Shown: positions 27,291 to 36,384, numbered from the stretch's first letter. The stretch is DNA of 64,000 nt from Actinomycetes bacterium (GCA_029552065.1 JAKPEG010000227.1:1-64000); one strand, 5' to 3'. Notes: generated by a model not told the origin, from the sequence alone. Numbers and translations are program-made.

Positions 27291-28690
27291 GCGCCGACGA
27301 GGGTTTCGGCCTCGTCGTCGTCGCCAACCGGCTCCCGGTCGAGCGTGCCGACACTCCGCAGGGGTGGGTCCGAGCCCCGGGCGGACTCGTCACGGCCCTC
27401 ACCACCGTCGTCCGGCGGACCGAGGGCGCCTGGGTCGGCTGGGACGGCAGCATCGACGGGGGATCGAGCCCCTTCACGGCTGCCGGGATGCACCTCGTCC
27501 CGGTGCCGATGAGCCAGGCGGAGGTGACGGACTTCTACGACGGCTTCGCCAACGCGACCCTGTGGCCGCTCTTCCACGACGTCATCGTCAAGCCGCAATA
27601 CCACCGTCAGACGTGGGCGGCATACCGGGCCGTGAACGAGCGTTTCGCGGCCCAGGCGGCTGCCGTCGCCGCCCCCGGAGCCACGGTGTGGGTGCACGAC
27701 TACCAACTCACCCTCGTCCCGGGGCTCCTGCGAGCCCGCCGACCCGACCTCACCATCGGCTTCTTCAACCACATCCCCTTCCCGCCCTACGAGATCTTCG
27801 CCCAGCTGCCTTGGGGATCGGTCGTCATCGCCGGCCTCCTCGGGGCCGACCTGTTGGGCTTCCAACGTCCGCAGGACGCGAGCAACTTCCTGCGCGCTTG
27901 CCGCCGATCCCTCGGCGCTCGGACCTCCGGTCATGGCCTGGACCGGGTCGACCCGGACGGGCGGCGCCGCAGGATCCGGGTGCGCGCCTATCCCATCGGC
28001 GTCGACGCGCCCGGTCTCGAGGCGCAAGTGCGGCAGGAGTCGACCTCCCGGCGGGTGGCCGAATTCCGTGAGCAGCTCGGCGACCGGAGGATCATCCTCG
28101 GGGTCGACCGACTCGACTACACGAAGGGCATCTCCGTGCGGCTGCGGGCGATGGACGAACTCTTCGCCGAGGGGCGTCTGGACCCCGACGACGTCGTCTT
28201 CGTCCAGGTCGCCACCCCGACCCGGGAGCGGGTCGACGCCTATCGCGAGATGCGCGACGCGATCGAACTCGCGGTGGGTCGGGTCAACGGCCGCTATGCC
28301 ACGCTCAGCTCCGCCCCCATCGTCTACCTGCACTCGACGATGGGCCTGCCCGACCTGCTCGCGCTCTACCGGATCGCCGACGTCATGCTCGTCACCCCGC
28401 TGCGCGACGGGATGAACCTCGTGGCCAAGGAATACGTCGCGTGCCGGATCGACGACAGCGGCGTCCTCGTCCTCAGCCGATTCACCGGTGCCGCGGACAC
28501 CCTCACCAAGGCGCTGCTCGTCAACCCCCACGACATCGAGGGCGTGAAGGACGCCATCATCCAGGCGGTGGGTATGCCGCTGCGTGAACAACGCGCGCGA
28601 ATGCGGGCGCTGCGCCGTGAGGTGCGCATCCACGACGTCCAGTCCTGGGCGGAGGGCTTCCTTGCCGACCTCGCGGCCTCCCCCTCCTGA
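27287..28690 (+). CDS. otsA: Alpha,alpha-trehalose-phosphate synthase (UDP/GDP-forming)
   Basis: The 467-residue GT20 glycosyltransferase has VANRLPVE at the N-terminus, the glycine-containing WVGWDG loop, VWVHDYQL, the catalytic-loop sequence GVDRLDYTKGI near residue 268, and PLRDGMNLVAKEYVACR. It joins UDP- or GDP-glucose to glucose 6-phosphate. Trehalose serves as osmolyte and stress protectant. Starts at GTG overlapping otsB. The LRDGMNLV motif and length are canonical. Confidence 0.95.
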   Translation: MSADEGFGLVVVANRLPVERADTPQGWVRAPGGLVTALTTVVRRTEGAWVGWDGSIDGGSSPFTAAGMHLVPVPMSQAEVTDFYDGFANATLWPLFHDVIVKPQYHRQTWAAYRAVNERFAAQAAAVAAPGATVWVHDYQLTLVPGLLRARRPDLTIGFFNHIPFPPYEIFAQLPWGSVVIAGLLGADLLGFQRPQDASNFLRACRRSLGARTSGHGLDRVDPDGRRRRIRVRAYPIGVDAPGLEAQVRQESTSRRVAEFREQLGDRRIILGVDRLDYTKGISVRLRAMDELFAEGRLDPDDVVFVQVATPTRERVDAYREMRDAIELAVGRVNGRYATLSSAPIVYLHSTMGLPDLLALYRIADVMLVTPLRDGMNLVAKEYVACRIDDSGVLVLSRFTGAADTLTKALLVNPHDIEGVKDAIIQAVGMPLREQRARMRALRREVRIHDVQSWAEGFLADLAASPS

Positions 28691-28707
28691 GTGGACCCGG
28701 TCGGAGG

Positions 28708-28713
28708 TAGCGT
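28708..28713 (+). promoter_or_regulatory. Leaderless -10 element TAGCGT
   Basis: TAGCGT is followed by exactly six bases and the ATG at 28720. It overlaps a GGAGGT that would otherwise look like a ribosome-binding site for a GTG at 28714. Confidence 0.45.
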
Positions 28714-28719
28714 GTGCCG

Positions 28720-30153
28720 ATGAGCGTCGATCCAGCCGCGACCGCCACGACGACCGCAGGGCCCGAGGGCGGGCCGCCGGACATCCGCTCCCTCGGGCGG
28801 CTGCGTGCCAGCGGACACGTGCACCGGCACCTGCGTGAGGAGATCCGCGACAACCTGCTCCGCGCGCTGCGCGAGGGACGCGACCCGTGGCCCGGTCTGC
28901 ACGGCTTCTCCGACACCGTCATCCCGCAGCTCGAGCGAGCGCTCCTGGCCGGGCACGACGTCGTGCTCCTCGGCGAGCGCGGTCAGGGCAAGACACGTCT
29001 GCTGCGCAGTCTCGTCGGGCTCCTCGACGCTTGGACCCCGGTCATCGACGGTGCGGAGCTCGGCGAGCATCCCTACGACCCGATCACCGCCGAGTCCCGG
29101 CGGCGCGCGCGCGAACTCGGCGACGACCTGCCGGTCGCGTGGCGGCATCGGGACGAGCGGTATGCCGAGAAGCTCGCGACCCCGGACACCTCGGTCGCCG
29201 ACCTCATCGGCGACGTCGACCCGATGAAGGTCGCCGCCGGTCGGCATCTGGGCGACCCCGAGACGATCCACTTCGGCCTCATCCCGCGTGCCCACCGGGG
29301 CATCGTCGCCATCAACGAGCTGCCCGACCTCGCCGAGCGGATCCAGGTCGCCATGCTCAACGTCATGGAGGAACGGGACATCCAGATCCGCGGCTACGTC
29401 CTGCGACTTCCGCTCGACGTGCTCGTGGTCGCGAGCGCCAATCCCGAGGACTACACCAACCGGGGCCGGATCATCACCCCACTCAAGGACCGATTCGGGG
29501 CCGAGATCCGGACCCACTATCCGGTGGCGCTCGCCGACGAGGTCGCGGTGGTCCGGCAGGAGGCCCACCTCGTCGCCACCGTGCCGGAGGCGATCGTCGA
29601 GATCCTCGCCCGGTTCACCCGGGGCTTGCGTGAGTCCTCGGCGATCGACCAACGCTCCGGCGTCTCGGCCCGGTTCGCCATCGCCGGGGCCGAGACGGTC
29701 GCCGCCGCCGCGCTCCATCGGGCGACCGCGCAGGGCGAGCCCGAGGCCGTCGCACGGGTCGTCGACGTCGAGACGGCCGTCGACGTCCTGCGGGGCAAGG
29801 TCGAGTTCGAGACCGGGGAGGAGGGGCGCGAACGCGAGATCCTCGCCCATCTCCTGCGGGTGGCGACCGCGGAGACCTGCCGCGAGCACTTCCGGGGGAT
29901 CGACTTCGGACCTCTCGTCACGGCCCTCGACGGGGGCATCCTCGTGACGACCGGCGCGCAGGTGACCGCGCGGGCCTTCCTCGACGCGCTGCCGGTGCTC
30001 GGCGAGAGCGAGCTCTACGACGACGTGGCACAGCGCTTCGACGCGTCCACGACAGGCGAACGGGCCAGCGCCGTCGAACTGGCCCTCGAAGGGCTCTTCC
30101 TCGCGCGCAAGATCGCCAAGGAGAGCGGCGGCGGTTCGACGGTCTACGGCTAG
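28720..30153 (+). CDS. AAA+ ATPase, magnesium-chelatase/MoxR-like
   Basis: The 477-residue AAA+ protein has Walker A GERGQGKT near residue 85, a Walker B-like region at GIVAINELPD near 194, sensor-1 SANPEDY near 235, and the NRGRIITPLKDRFG arginine-finger region. It resembles ChlI/BchI-type and MoxR-type chaperone ATPases that work with VWA partners. The next gene, nine bases away, codes for such a VWA protein. ATG 28720 is chosen by its leaderless promoter; GTG 28714 is two codons longer. No membrane segment is seen. Confidence 0.85.
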   Translation: MSVDPAATATTTAGPEGGPPDIRSLGRLRASGHVHRHLREEIRDNLLRALREGRDPWPGLHGFSDTVIPQLERALLAGHDVVLLGERGQGKTRLLRSLVGLLDAWTPVIDGAELGEHPYDPITAESRRRARELGDDLPVAWRHRDERYAEKLATPDTSVADLIGDVDPMKVAAGRHLGDPETIHFGLIPRAHRGIVAINELPDLAERIQVAMLNVMEERDIQIRGYVLRLPLDVLVVASANPEDYTNRGRIITPLKDRFGAEIRTHYPVALADEVAVVRQEAHLVATVPEAIVEILARFTRGLRESSAIDQRSGVSARFAIAGAETVAAAALHRATAQGEPEAVARVVDVETAVDVLRGKVEFETGEEGREREILAHLLRVATAETCREHFRGIDFGPLVTALDGGILVTTGAQVTARAFLDALPVLGESELYDDVAQRFDASTTGERASAVELALEGLFLARKIAKESGGGSTVYG

Positions 30154-30162
30154 GAGAGCCCG

Positions 30163-32181
30163 GTGGCACGCATCTCGCGCTATTCCCGGTATGCCGGTGG
30201 GCCCGATCCGCTCGCCCCACCGGTCGACCTCGCCGAGGCTCTCGACGCCATCGGTGCGGACGTCATGGCGGGGGTGTCGCCCGAGCGGGCGATGCGTGAA
30301 TTCCTCCGCCGCGGCGGTGCGGAGCGAACTGGCCTGGACGAGCTGGCCCGTCGGGTTGCCCAGCGCCGCAACGAGATCCTGCGCGAGAACCGGCTCGGCG
30401 GAACCCTCGATGAGGTCCGTCGGCTGCTCGACGAGGCGGTGCTCGCCGAGCGCAAGCAGCTCGCGCGGGATCTCGACGACGACGCACGCTTCGCCGAGCT
30501 GCGGATCGAGAACCTGCCCCCCTCGACGGCGGCGGCCGTGTCGGAGCTCGCCGACTACCCGTGGCGCAGCAGTGACGCGCGGGCGGCATACGAGCAGATC
30601 AAGGACCTGCTCGGACGTGAGCTGCTCGACCAACGCTTCGCCGGCCTCAAGAAGGCGCTGGAGAACGCGACCGACGAGGACCGGCAGCGGGTGAGCGACA
30701 TGCTCGCCGACCTCAACGACCTGCTCGCCGCCCACGCCCGAGGCGAGGACACGAGCGAGCGGTTCGCCGACTTCATGGATCGGCACGGGGCCTTCTTCCC
30801 GGAGAACCCGCAGTCGGTGGAGGAGCTGCTCGACTCGCTCGCCGCTCGCGCCGCGGCCGCTCAACGGATGCGCAACTCGCTCACCCAGGAACAGCGCGAC
30901 GAACTCGACGCCCTCGCGAGCCAGGCCTTCGGCAACCCCGAACTGCTCGATCAACTCGCCCGCCTCGACGCGAGCCTGCAGGCGTTGCGGCCGGGCGAGG
31001 ACTGGTCGGGCCAGGCCGGTTTCCGCGGCGAGCAGGGGGTCGGGCTCGGCGACGGCACCGGGTTGATCCAGGATCTCGCCGACCTCGACGCCCTCTCGGA
31101 GCAACTCTCCCAGCAGTATGCCGGTGCCCGGATGGACGACATCGACCTCGACGCCCTCGCCCGCCAGTTGGGGTCGGAGGCCGCCGTCGATGCTCGCACC
31201 CTCGCCGAGCTCGAGCGGGCGCTGCGCGAGTCCGGTTATCTCCGTAAGGGATCCGACGGGGCGACCCGCCTGTCGCCCAAGGCGATGCGGCAATTGGGCA
31301 AGGCGCTGCTGCGTGATGTCGCGACGCGGATCTCGGCACGCTCGGGCGAGCGCGACACCCGCACGGCGGGCGCGGCCGGCGAGCGCAGCGGCGCCACCAG
31401 GGAGTGGCAGTTCGGCGATACCGAACCCTGGGATGTCACCCGCACCGTCGGCAACGCGGTGCGTCGGACCGTGAGTGAGGGCGGCGACCCCGCACACGGC
31501 ATACGCATCGACATCCGTGACGTCGAGGTGACCGAGACCGAGGCGCGCACGCGGGCTGTGGTCGCCCTGCTCGTCGACACGTCCTTCTCCATGGCGATGG
31601 ACGGCCGCTGGGTGCCGATGAAGCGGACCGCCCTAGCGTTGCACCAGCTGGTCTCCACCCGGTTCCGGGGCGACCACCTCCAACTCGTCGCCTTCGGGCG
31701 GCGGGCGGCCGTCGTCGACATCGAGACGCTCACCTCGCTGGATGCCTACTGGGACAAGGGGACCAACCTCCACCACGCGCTGCTGCTGGCCAACCGACAC
31801 TTCCGCACACACCCGTCCGACCAGCCCGTGCTGCTCGTCGTCACCGACGGCGAGCCGACGGCGCACCTGGAGGGCAACGGCCAGGTCGACTTCTGCTATC
31901 CACCTCATCCCCGGACGATCGCGCTCACCGTGCAGGAACTCGAGGCCGCCGGGCGCCTGGGCGCTCAGGTGACCTTCTTCCGCCTGGGTGACTCCCCGGG
32001 GCTCGCTCGCTTCGTCGACCACCTGGCGCAGCGCGTCGACGGCCGGGTCGTCGCCCCCGAGCTCGACGACCTCGGTGCGCAGGTGGTCTCGTCCTATCTC
32101 GGCTCCCGCCGGGCGGCGGGCGGGCGCCGTGAGACCTATGCCGACTGGTTCGGCGGTCGGGGGTTCTGGGTCGGCGGCTGA
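30163..32181 (+). CDS. VWA domain protein paired with the AAA+ ATPase
   Basis: The 672-residue protein is mostly charged helix (residues 20-400, Asp/Glu/Arg/Leu-rich, probable coiled coil) followed by a C-terminal VWA domain with MIDAS DTSFSMA near residue 472 and VVTDGEPTAH near 565. It ends in Gly/Arg-rich sequence. With the preceding ATPase it forms a ChlI/ChlD-like or MoxR/VWA pair expected to remodel or insert metal into a client protein. The client is unknown. GTG start with AGGAGAG about seven bases upstream. Confidence 0.85.
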   Translation: MARISRYSRYAGGPDPLAPPVDLAEALDAIGADVMAGVSPERAMREFLRRGGAERTGLDELARRVAQRRNEILRENRLGGTLDEVRRLLDEAVLAERKQLARDLDDDARFAELRIENLPPSTAAAVSELADYPWRSSDARAAYEQIKDLLGRELLDQRFAGLKKALENATDEDRQRVSDMLADLNDLLAAHARGEDTSERFADFMDRHGAFFPENPQSVEELLDSLAARAAAAQRMRNSLTQEQRDELDALASQAFGNPELLDQLARLDASLQALRPGEDWSGQAGFRGEQGVGLGDGTGLIQDLADLDALSEQLSQQYAGARMDDIDLDALARQLGSEAAVDARTLAELERALRESGYLRKGSDGATRLSPKAMRQLGKALLRDVATRISARSGERDTRTAGAAGERSGATREWQFGDTEPWDVTRTVGNAVRRTVSEGGDPAHGIRIDIRDVEVTETEARTRAVVALLVDTSFSMAMDGRWVPMKRTALALHQLVSTRFRGDHLQLVAFGRRAAVVDIETLTSLDAYWDKGTNLHHALLLANRHFRTHPSDQPVLLVVTDGEPTAHLEGNGQVDFCYPPHPRTIALTVQELEAAGRLGAQVTFFRLGDSPGLARFVDHLAQRVDGRVVAPELDDLGAQVVSSYLGSRRAAGGRRETYADWFGGRGFWVGG

Positions 32182-32222
32182 CCGGTTTCCGTGTTACCCC
32201 ACGGCGGGGCGGGCGGACGGCA

Positions 32223-32228
32223 TACAGT
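32223..32228 (+). promoter_or_regulatory. Probable -10 (TACAGT) of the Flp pilin gene, in a CGGCATAC octamer
   Basis: CGGCATACAGT occurs 130 bases before the pilin ATG. The same string places leaderless -10 elements at 12491 and 50735, so it is a credible -10 here, with a leader of about 125 bases. Confidence 0.4.
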
Positions 32229-32359
32229 GGTCGACGGAGCCGGGGTCGCGCCTGGCCTCCCCTTCGTCGTCTCGGGACTCAGGTCACGGCAAGGACATTC
32301 TGGCGAATCTTGTGTGTGATCGTGTGCGGGGGCCATGGTCTCGAAAGGGGAAATCTCAC

Positions 32360-32536
32360 ATGCTCAACATGCTCGCGCGGCTGCACGCCGCCGCCGCTGT
32401 TCGTCGCGACCGGGGCGCGACGATGGTGGAATACGGACTCATGGTCGCGCTCATCGCGGTCGTCGTCATCGTGGCCGTCGGCCCGCTCGGCACGGCGATC
32501 AGGGACCTGTTCGACGCTGCCAAGAACTCGGTCTGA
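32360..32536 (+). CDS. Flp family type IVb (Tad) pilin
   Basis: The 58-residue prepilin has the Flp signature RG-ATMVEYGLMVALIAVV: cleavage after Gly19 would leave a mature pilin with Glu5 and Tyr6 at the start of the hydrophobic helix. It is the building block of a Tad pilus. GAAAGGGG lies nine bases before the ATG, and a terminator follows the stop. No tad assembly genes are in the window, so it is either a detached pilin gene or one of several copies. Tad pili mediate adhesion and, in Micrococcus luteus, DNA uptake. Confidence 0.9.
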   Translation: MLNMLARLHAAAAVRRDRGATMVEYGLMVALIAVVVIVAVGPLGTAIRDLFDAAKNSV

Positions 32537-32546
32537 CCCGATCACG

Positions 32547-32587
32547 AGACGGCGGTGGCGAGTCGGATCGGCTCGTCCCCGCCGTCT
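32547..32587 (+). terminator. Terminator hairpin after the Flp pilin gene
   Basis: AGACGGCGG (32547-32555) pairs perfectly with CCGCCGTCT (32579-32587), with further CGAG/CTCG pairing inside the loop. It lies ten bases after the pilin stop. Confidence 0.55.
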
Positions 32588-32625
32588 GTGGGTGTGGGGA
32601 ACGCCCTCTCGTAGACTGACCGGCT

Positions 32626-34041
32626 ATGGACGAGCTGCCCCTGTGGCTTCGCCTCGCGGTCATCCTCCTGCTCGTCGCCGGCAATGCCTTCTTCGTCGGT
32701 TCGGAGATCGCCATCTCCTCTGCCCGACGCAGCCGCATCCGCCAACTCGCCGAGGACGGCGACGGCCGGGCGAGGACGGTCCAACTGCTCCACGAGGAGC
32801 CCGAGCGCTTCTATTCGGTCACCCAGATCGGCATCACCCTGGTCTCCCTCGGCCTCGGCGCCGTCGGGATGGAAACCCTGCATACCGTCATCGACCCCTA
32901 TGTGGTCGCGATCTTCACCGCGCTGGGCGACCATGACGCGCTCCACCACAGCGCCCATGTCGTGTCCTATGTCATCGGATTCGTCGTCGTCTCCTTCATC
33001 CACATCGTCGGCGGTGAACTCGCGCCCAAGGTCCTTGCCTTCCACAAGGCCGTGCCGATCAGCCTTCGGGTCGGCCGCCTCATCAACCTGCTCTACCTGG
33101 CCTTCCGGCCGCTCATCTCGGTGATGAAGGCGGCCTCGGATCTGCTCCTGCGCATCTCCGGCCAGGGGAATCTCGGCGGGCACGGGGAGAGCCACTTCAC
33201 GATGAGCGTCGAGGAGATCCGGATGATCCTCGAGGCGAGCGAGAAGGACGGCATGCTCGACCCCGGCGAGACCGACATGATCCGGGGGGTCTTCGAGCTC
33301 GACGAGCAGACCGTGCGCGAGGCGATGGTCCCACGCACCCAGATCCGGGCTCTCGAGGAGGACACCTCACTGGGCGATGCCCTGCGCTATTTCCGCGACA
33401 TCCCGCACGCCCGCTTCCCGGTCTACGTCGACAGCCTCGACAAGATCACCGGCGTCGTCGCGATCAAGGAACTGCTCACCTATGTCGCCGAGCACAGCGG
33501 TTCGGACGACTTCAAGCATGCGAGCAAGAAGCACGTGAAGGACTTCGCGAAGGCCCCCTTCTTCGTCCCGGACAGCAAGACGCTCGACACCCTGCTCGCC
33601 GACTTCAAACGCACCCGCCAGCAGCTCGCCGTGGTGATCGACGAATACGGTGGCACCGAGGGCATCATCACCCTCGAGGACATCCTCGAGGAGATCGTCG
33701 GCGACTACGAGGACGAATTCACCCGCTCGACCCGCCAGATCCGCAAGTTGGAGGGAAGTTCCTACGAGATCGAGGCCTCGATGCGTATCGCCGACCTCGA
33801 AGACAGGGTGCCCTTCCCATTCCCCGAGGACGACGACTACGTGACCTTGGCCGGGCTGTTCTACAAGGCATTCGGCGGTGTGCCCAAGGCTGGGGACACG
33901 GTGGCGCTGGACGGCGGCCGGCTGACCGTCCTCGAGATGGACAACCACCGGATCACCCTGTTGCGCTTCGAAGACACCGCCGTCGCGGCCGACGGCACGG
34001 TACGGCTCGCGGACGAGACGTCACCGGCCGTCACGGACTGA
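32626..34041 (+). CDS. CNNM/CorC-type hemolysin-family transporter
   Basis: The 471-residue protein has a CNNM (DUF21) transmembrane domain with NAFFVGSEIA near residue 20 and HIVGGELAPK near 127-136, a pair of CBS domains (about 215-340; MVPRTQ, VVIDEYGGTEGIITLEDILEEIVGD), and a C-terminal CorC_HlyC domain. Homologues act in magnesium or cobalt efflux and homeostasis. Start ATG follows a TAGACT -10 by eight bases, so its transcript is nearly leaderless. The aminotransferase gene begins seven bases after its stop. Confidence 0.9.
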   Translation: MDELPLWLRLAVILLLVAGNAFFVGSEIAISSARRSRIRQLAEDGDGRARTVQLLHEEPERFYSVTQIGITLVSLGLGAVGMETLHTVIDPYVVAIFTALGDHDALHHSAHVVSYVIGFVVVSFIHIVGGELAPKVLAFHKAVPISLRVGRLINLLYLAFRPLISVMKAASDLLLRISGQGNLGGHGESHFTMSVEEIRMILEASEKDGMLDPGETDMIRGVFELDEQTVREAMVPRTQIRALEEDTSLGDALRYFRDIPHARFPVYVDSLDKITGVVAIKELLTYVAEHSGSDDFKHASKKHVKDFAKAPFFVPDSKTLDTLLADFKRTRQQLAVVIDEYGGTEGIITLEDILEEIVGDYEDEFTRSTRQIRKLEGSSYEIEASMRIADLEDRVPFPFPEDDDYVTLAGLFYKAFGGVPKAGDTVALDGGRLTVLEMDNHRITLLRFEDTAVAADGTVRLADETSPAVTD

Positions 34042-34048
34042 CGCCGAC

Positions 34049-35278
34049 GTGGACATCGTGACACCCGACCCGGCACGGCTTGCCCCGGCCGGGTCCCAGC
34101 GGGTGTCGCGTCGGGTGTCGAGGAGGGGCACCGTCGAGCCCTTCCACGTGATGGAGGTGCTCAAGGCGGCAGCCGCTCGGGCGGCCAGCCACGGAGACGT
34201 CGTGAGCCTGTGCGCGGGCCAGCCGTCGACACCCGCACCTCGGGTCGCCCTCGACGCGGTGCAACGGGCCCTGCGGACAGAGGTTCTCGGCTACACCGAG
34301 GCGGTCGGCACGCTCGGCATCCGCCGGGCGATCGCCGAGCACTACGACCGCAGCTACGGGCTCACCGTCGACCCCGACGCCGTCGCCGTCACGACCGGTT
34401 CTTCGGCCGCGTTCACGGCGCTCTTCCTTGCGGCTTTCGAGCTCGGGGACACCGTGGCGATGAGCAGACCGGGCTATCCGGCATACCGCAACACCCTGAC
34501 CGCCCTCGGCTGCCGCGTCCTCGAACTCGACTGCGGGCTTCAGGAGCGCTACCAGCCGACGGTGGCGATGCTCGACGCGCTGCCCGAGCCGCCCGCCGGT
34601 CTCATCCTCGCGAGCCCGGCCAATCCGACCGGCACGATCATCGAGTCCACCGAACTCGAGGCGATCTCCCGCTGGTGCGAGGCACACGGCACGTTGCTCG
34701 TGAGCGACGAGATCTACCACGGGATCTCCTACGGGCGGCCCTGCGCGAGCGCGTGGGAGACCTCCCGCGAAGCGGTCGTCGTCGGTTCGCTGTCGAAGTT
34801 CTGGTCGATGACCGGGTGGCGGGTGGGTTGGCTGCTGCTCCCGGAGGCGCTTCGCCGCCCCGTCGAGTTGCTCGTCGGCAACCTCAACATCTGTCCACCG
34901 GCGGTCTCCCAGGTCGCCGGGATCGCGGCGCTCTCGCCGGCGGCCCGCCCCGAGCTCGAGGCCCACGTCGAGCGCTATGCCGTCAACCGTGACCTCCTGC
35001 TCGAGCGGTTGCCGGAGATCGGCGTGGCCCGGATGGCGCCGCCGGACGGAGCGTTCTACCTCTACTGCGACGTCTCCCACCTCACCGACGACTCGACCCG
35101 GTGGTGCCGTGAGGTGCTCGACGCGACCGGTGTCGCGGTCACGCCGGGTGTCGACTTCGCCCCGGCGGTGCCCGGCGGCGATCCCACGCTCGACGGGCGC
35201 GCCTTCATGCGGCTGTGCTTCGCCGGGACGACACAGGACGTGGCCACAGCGATGGATCGGCTCGCGGCGTTCGGGTGA
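34049..35278 (+). CDS. Class I/II pyridoxal-phosphate aminotransferase
   Basis: The 409-residue enzyme has the fold type I features of aspartate-aminotransferase-like proteins: GYTEAVGTLGIRRAI, SPANPTGTI, VSDEIYHGI, and the PLP lysine in SLSKFWSMTGWRVGW near residue 250. Substrates cannot be told from the sequence; aspartate, aromatic or N-succinyl-diaminopimelate-type activity are options. GTG start chosen because it follows the previous stop closely. Another family member lies at 57315, closer to AlaA. Confidence 0.85.
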   Translation: MDIVTPDPARLAPAGSQRVSRRVSRRGTVEPFHVMEVLKAAAARAASHGDVVSLCAGQPSTPAPRVALDAVQRALRTEVLGYTEAVGTLGIRRAIAEHYDRSYGLTVDPDAVAVTTGSSAAFTALFLAAFELGDTVAMSRPGYPAYRNTLTALGCRVLELDCGLQERYQPTVAMLDALPEPPAGLILASPANPTGTIIESTELEAISRWCEAHGTLLVSDEIYHGISYGRPCASAWETSREAVVVGSLSKFWSMTGWRVGWLLLPEALRRPVELLVGNLNICPPAVSQVAGIAALSPAARPELEAHVERYAVNRDLLLERLPEIGVARMAPPDGAFYLYCDVSHLTDDSTRWCREVLDATGVAVTPGVDFAPAVPGGDPTLDGRAFMRLCFAGTTQDVATAMDRLAAFG

Positions 35279-35331
35279 TCCCAGCCGGTGAGTCGGACAC
35301 CGGGACCGGTCGCGGCTCGCGGCTCGGGCGT

Positions 35332-35367
35332 CCTCACCGCGCGCCTCACCGCGCGCCTCACCGCGCG
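35332..35367. repeat. Three perfect tandem copies of CCTCACCGCGCG
   Basis: Three identical 12-base units follow one another in the gap after the aminotransferase gene. They are not part of a recognisable gene. Confidence 0.8.
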
Positions 35368-35438
35368 CCGCGCTGCGGCCCGGCCGGTAGCTCTCTATCC
35401 TGCGACCAGTACGGCTCGACCCCTTGCGAGGCAGGCAG

Positions 35439-35634
35439 ATGTTCCCCCGACGCGCGTGGCGCTGGACGCGGTCGGTCGACTGTCCCCGCGGGCTCCTCGT
35501 TGTGCTCGCCCTCGCCCTCGCCGTGCTCGCGCCGGCCCGTCGCCGCGCTCCGGGCACAGGGTCTCACCCCGGTGACGGTGCCGGAACTGCTCGGGCCGAC
35601 CGGCCCCGGCGGGCTCTACTTCCGGCGCTGCTGA
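35439..35634 (+). pseudogene. Remnant of a secreted polysaccharide deacetylase-like gene
   Basis: An ATG with GAGGCAGGCAG upstream opens a signal-peptide-like sequence (basic start, then LLVVLALALAVLAPA). About 35 codons later another frame carries VAALRAQGLTPVTVPELLG and ends GGLYFRRC-stop. That tail closely resembles the C-terminus of NodB-type polysaccharide deacetylases (LRARGYRFVTVSEL type). The catalytic middle is absent and the frame is shifted, as expected after an internal deletion. Its last 19 bases overlap the convergent DUF998 gene. The tail resemblance is from memory of the family, not a search. Confidence 0.55.
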
Positions 35635-36353
35635 TCGCCGCCGGCCCCGGCGGATCCCTCGGTTTCGGGAGCGACAGGCCTCGCGCCGGTCCGGTATGCC
35701 GCCCCCGGCCCACGCACCATGAGCCAGGCCACGACGACGAGGGGCCACAGCGCGACCACGAGGTAGAGGATCGTCTCGCGGATGCCGTCGGTGTCGGCGC
35801 GCAGGATGAGTCCCCAAAGGGTGAGCTGGAGCAGGAGGAAAGTGAGCACCGAGACCCCCACCCCGACGAGTCGGCGCAACGGCCACGGCACCCGCGGACC
35901 CATCCGGGCGCTCATCGCCGGCCACAGGGCGAGCAGGACGAAGGTGAACTCCGAACCCAGGGTGTGCAGGAGGGTGAACTTCCCGGGAACGTGATTGGGC
36001 TGCAGACCGAGAAGGGCGAGCAACACGCCGCCGGTGCCGAGCAGCCAACGACCGGCGGAGTCGGCCGTGCGCAGGCCCACCGCCGTGCCGAGCAGCGCCA
36101 GTCCACTCACCGCGAGGCACGCGGTTATCACCCACCGGGTGGTGGCCGAAGCGGCTCCGAGGTCGCTGAGCGGTTGGCTCAGCGGGGCGAAGCCGGGGGT
36201 GGCCGACGCGGCATACGCATAGCCGGCGACCAGGCTCACGGGCGCGAGGAGCGCGGTGATCGCGGTCCAGCCCCGCACGGCCGGCAGCGCGACCTCGACG
36301 GTGGACGGGACGGAGGCGGGGGGTATGCCGGATGCCTGCGGACTCGTGCTCAC
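35616..36353 (-). CDS. DUF998-like integral membrane protein
   Basis: The 245-residue protein has about six hydrophobic segments (starting near residues 30, 75, 100, 125, 165 and 190) and the motif LSDLGA typical of DUF998 membrane proteins. The function of the family is not established. GTG at 36353 is chosen because TACGGT sits exactly six bases upstream (leaderless). It diverges from the FAD dehydrogenase, whose start is 44 bases away, and its 3' end overlaps the deacetylase remnant. Confidence 0.75.
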   Translation of the reverse strand: MSTSPQASGIPPASVPSTVEVALPAVRGWTAITALLAPVSLVAGYAYAASATPGFAPLSQPLSDLGAASATTRWVITACLAVSGLALLGTAVGLRTADSAGRWLLGTGGVLLALLGLQPNHVPGKFTLLHTLGSEFTFVLLALWPAMSARMGPRVPWPLRRLVGVGVSVLTFLLLQLTLWGLILRADTDGIRETILYLVVALWPLVVVAWLMVRGPGAAYRTGARPVAPETEGSAGAGGDQQRRK

Positions 36354-36359
36354 TCTCCT

Positions 36360-36365
36360 ACCGTA
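36360..36365 (-). promoter_or_regulatory. Leaderless -10 element TACGGT
   Basis: On the minus strand TACGGT is followed by six bases (AGGAGA) and the GTG at 36353. Confidence 0.45.
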
Positions 36366-36384
36366 GACACTCCGTCCGCGTGCG

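Noticed and set aside
28366-31497. A 1043-residue minus-strand frame over the AAA+/VWA genes.
   Set aside because: It is antisense to proteins with clear Walker and MIDAS motifs and has no own start signals or domains.
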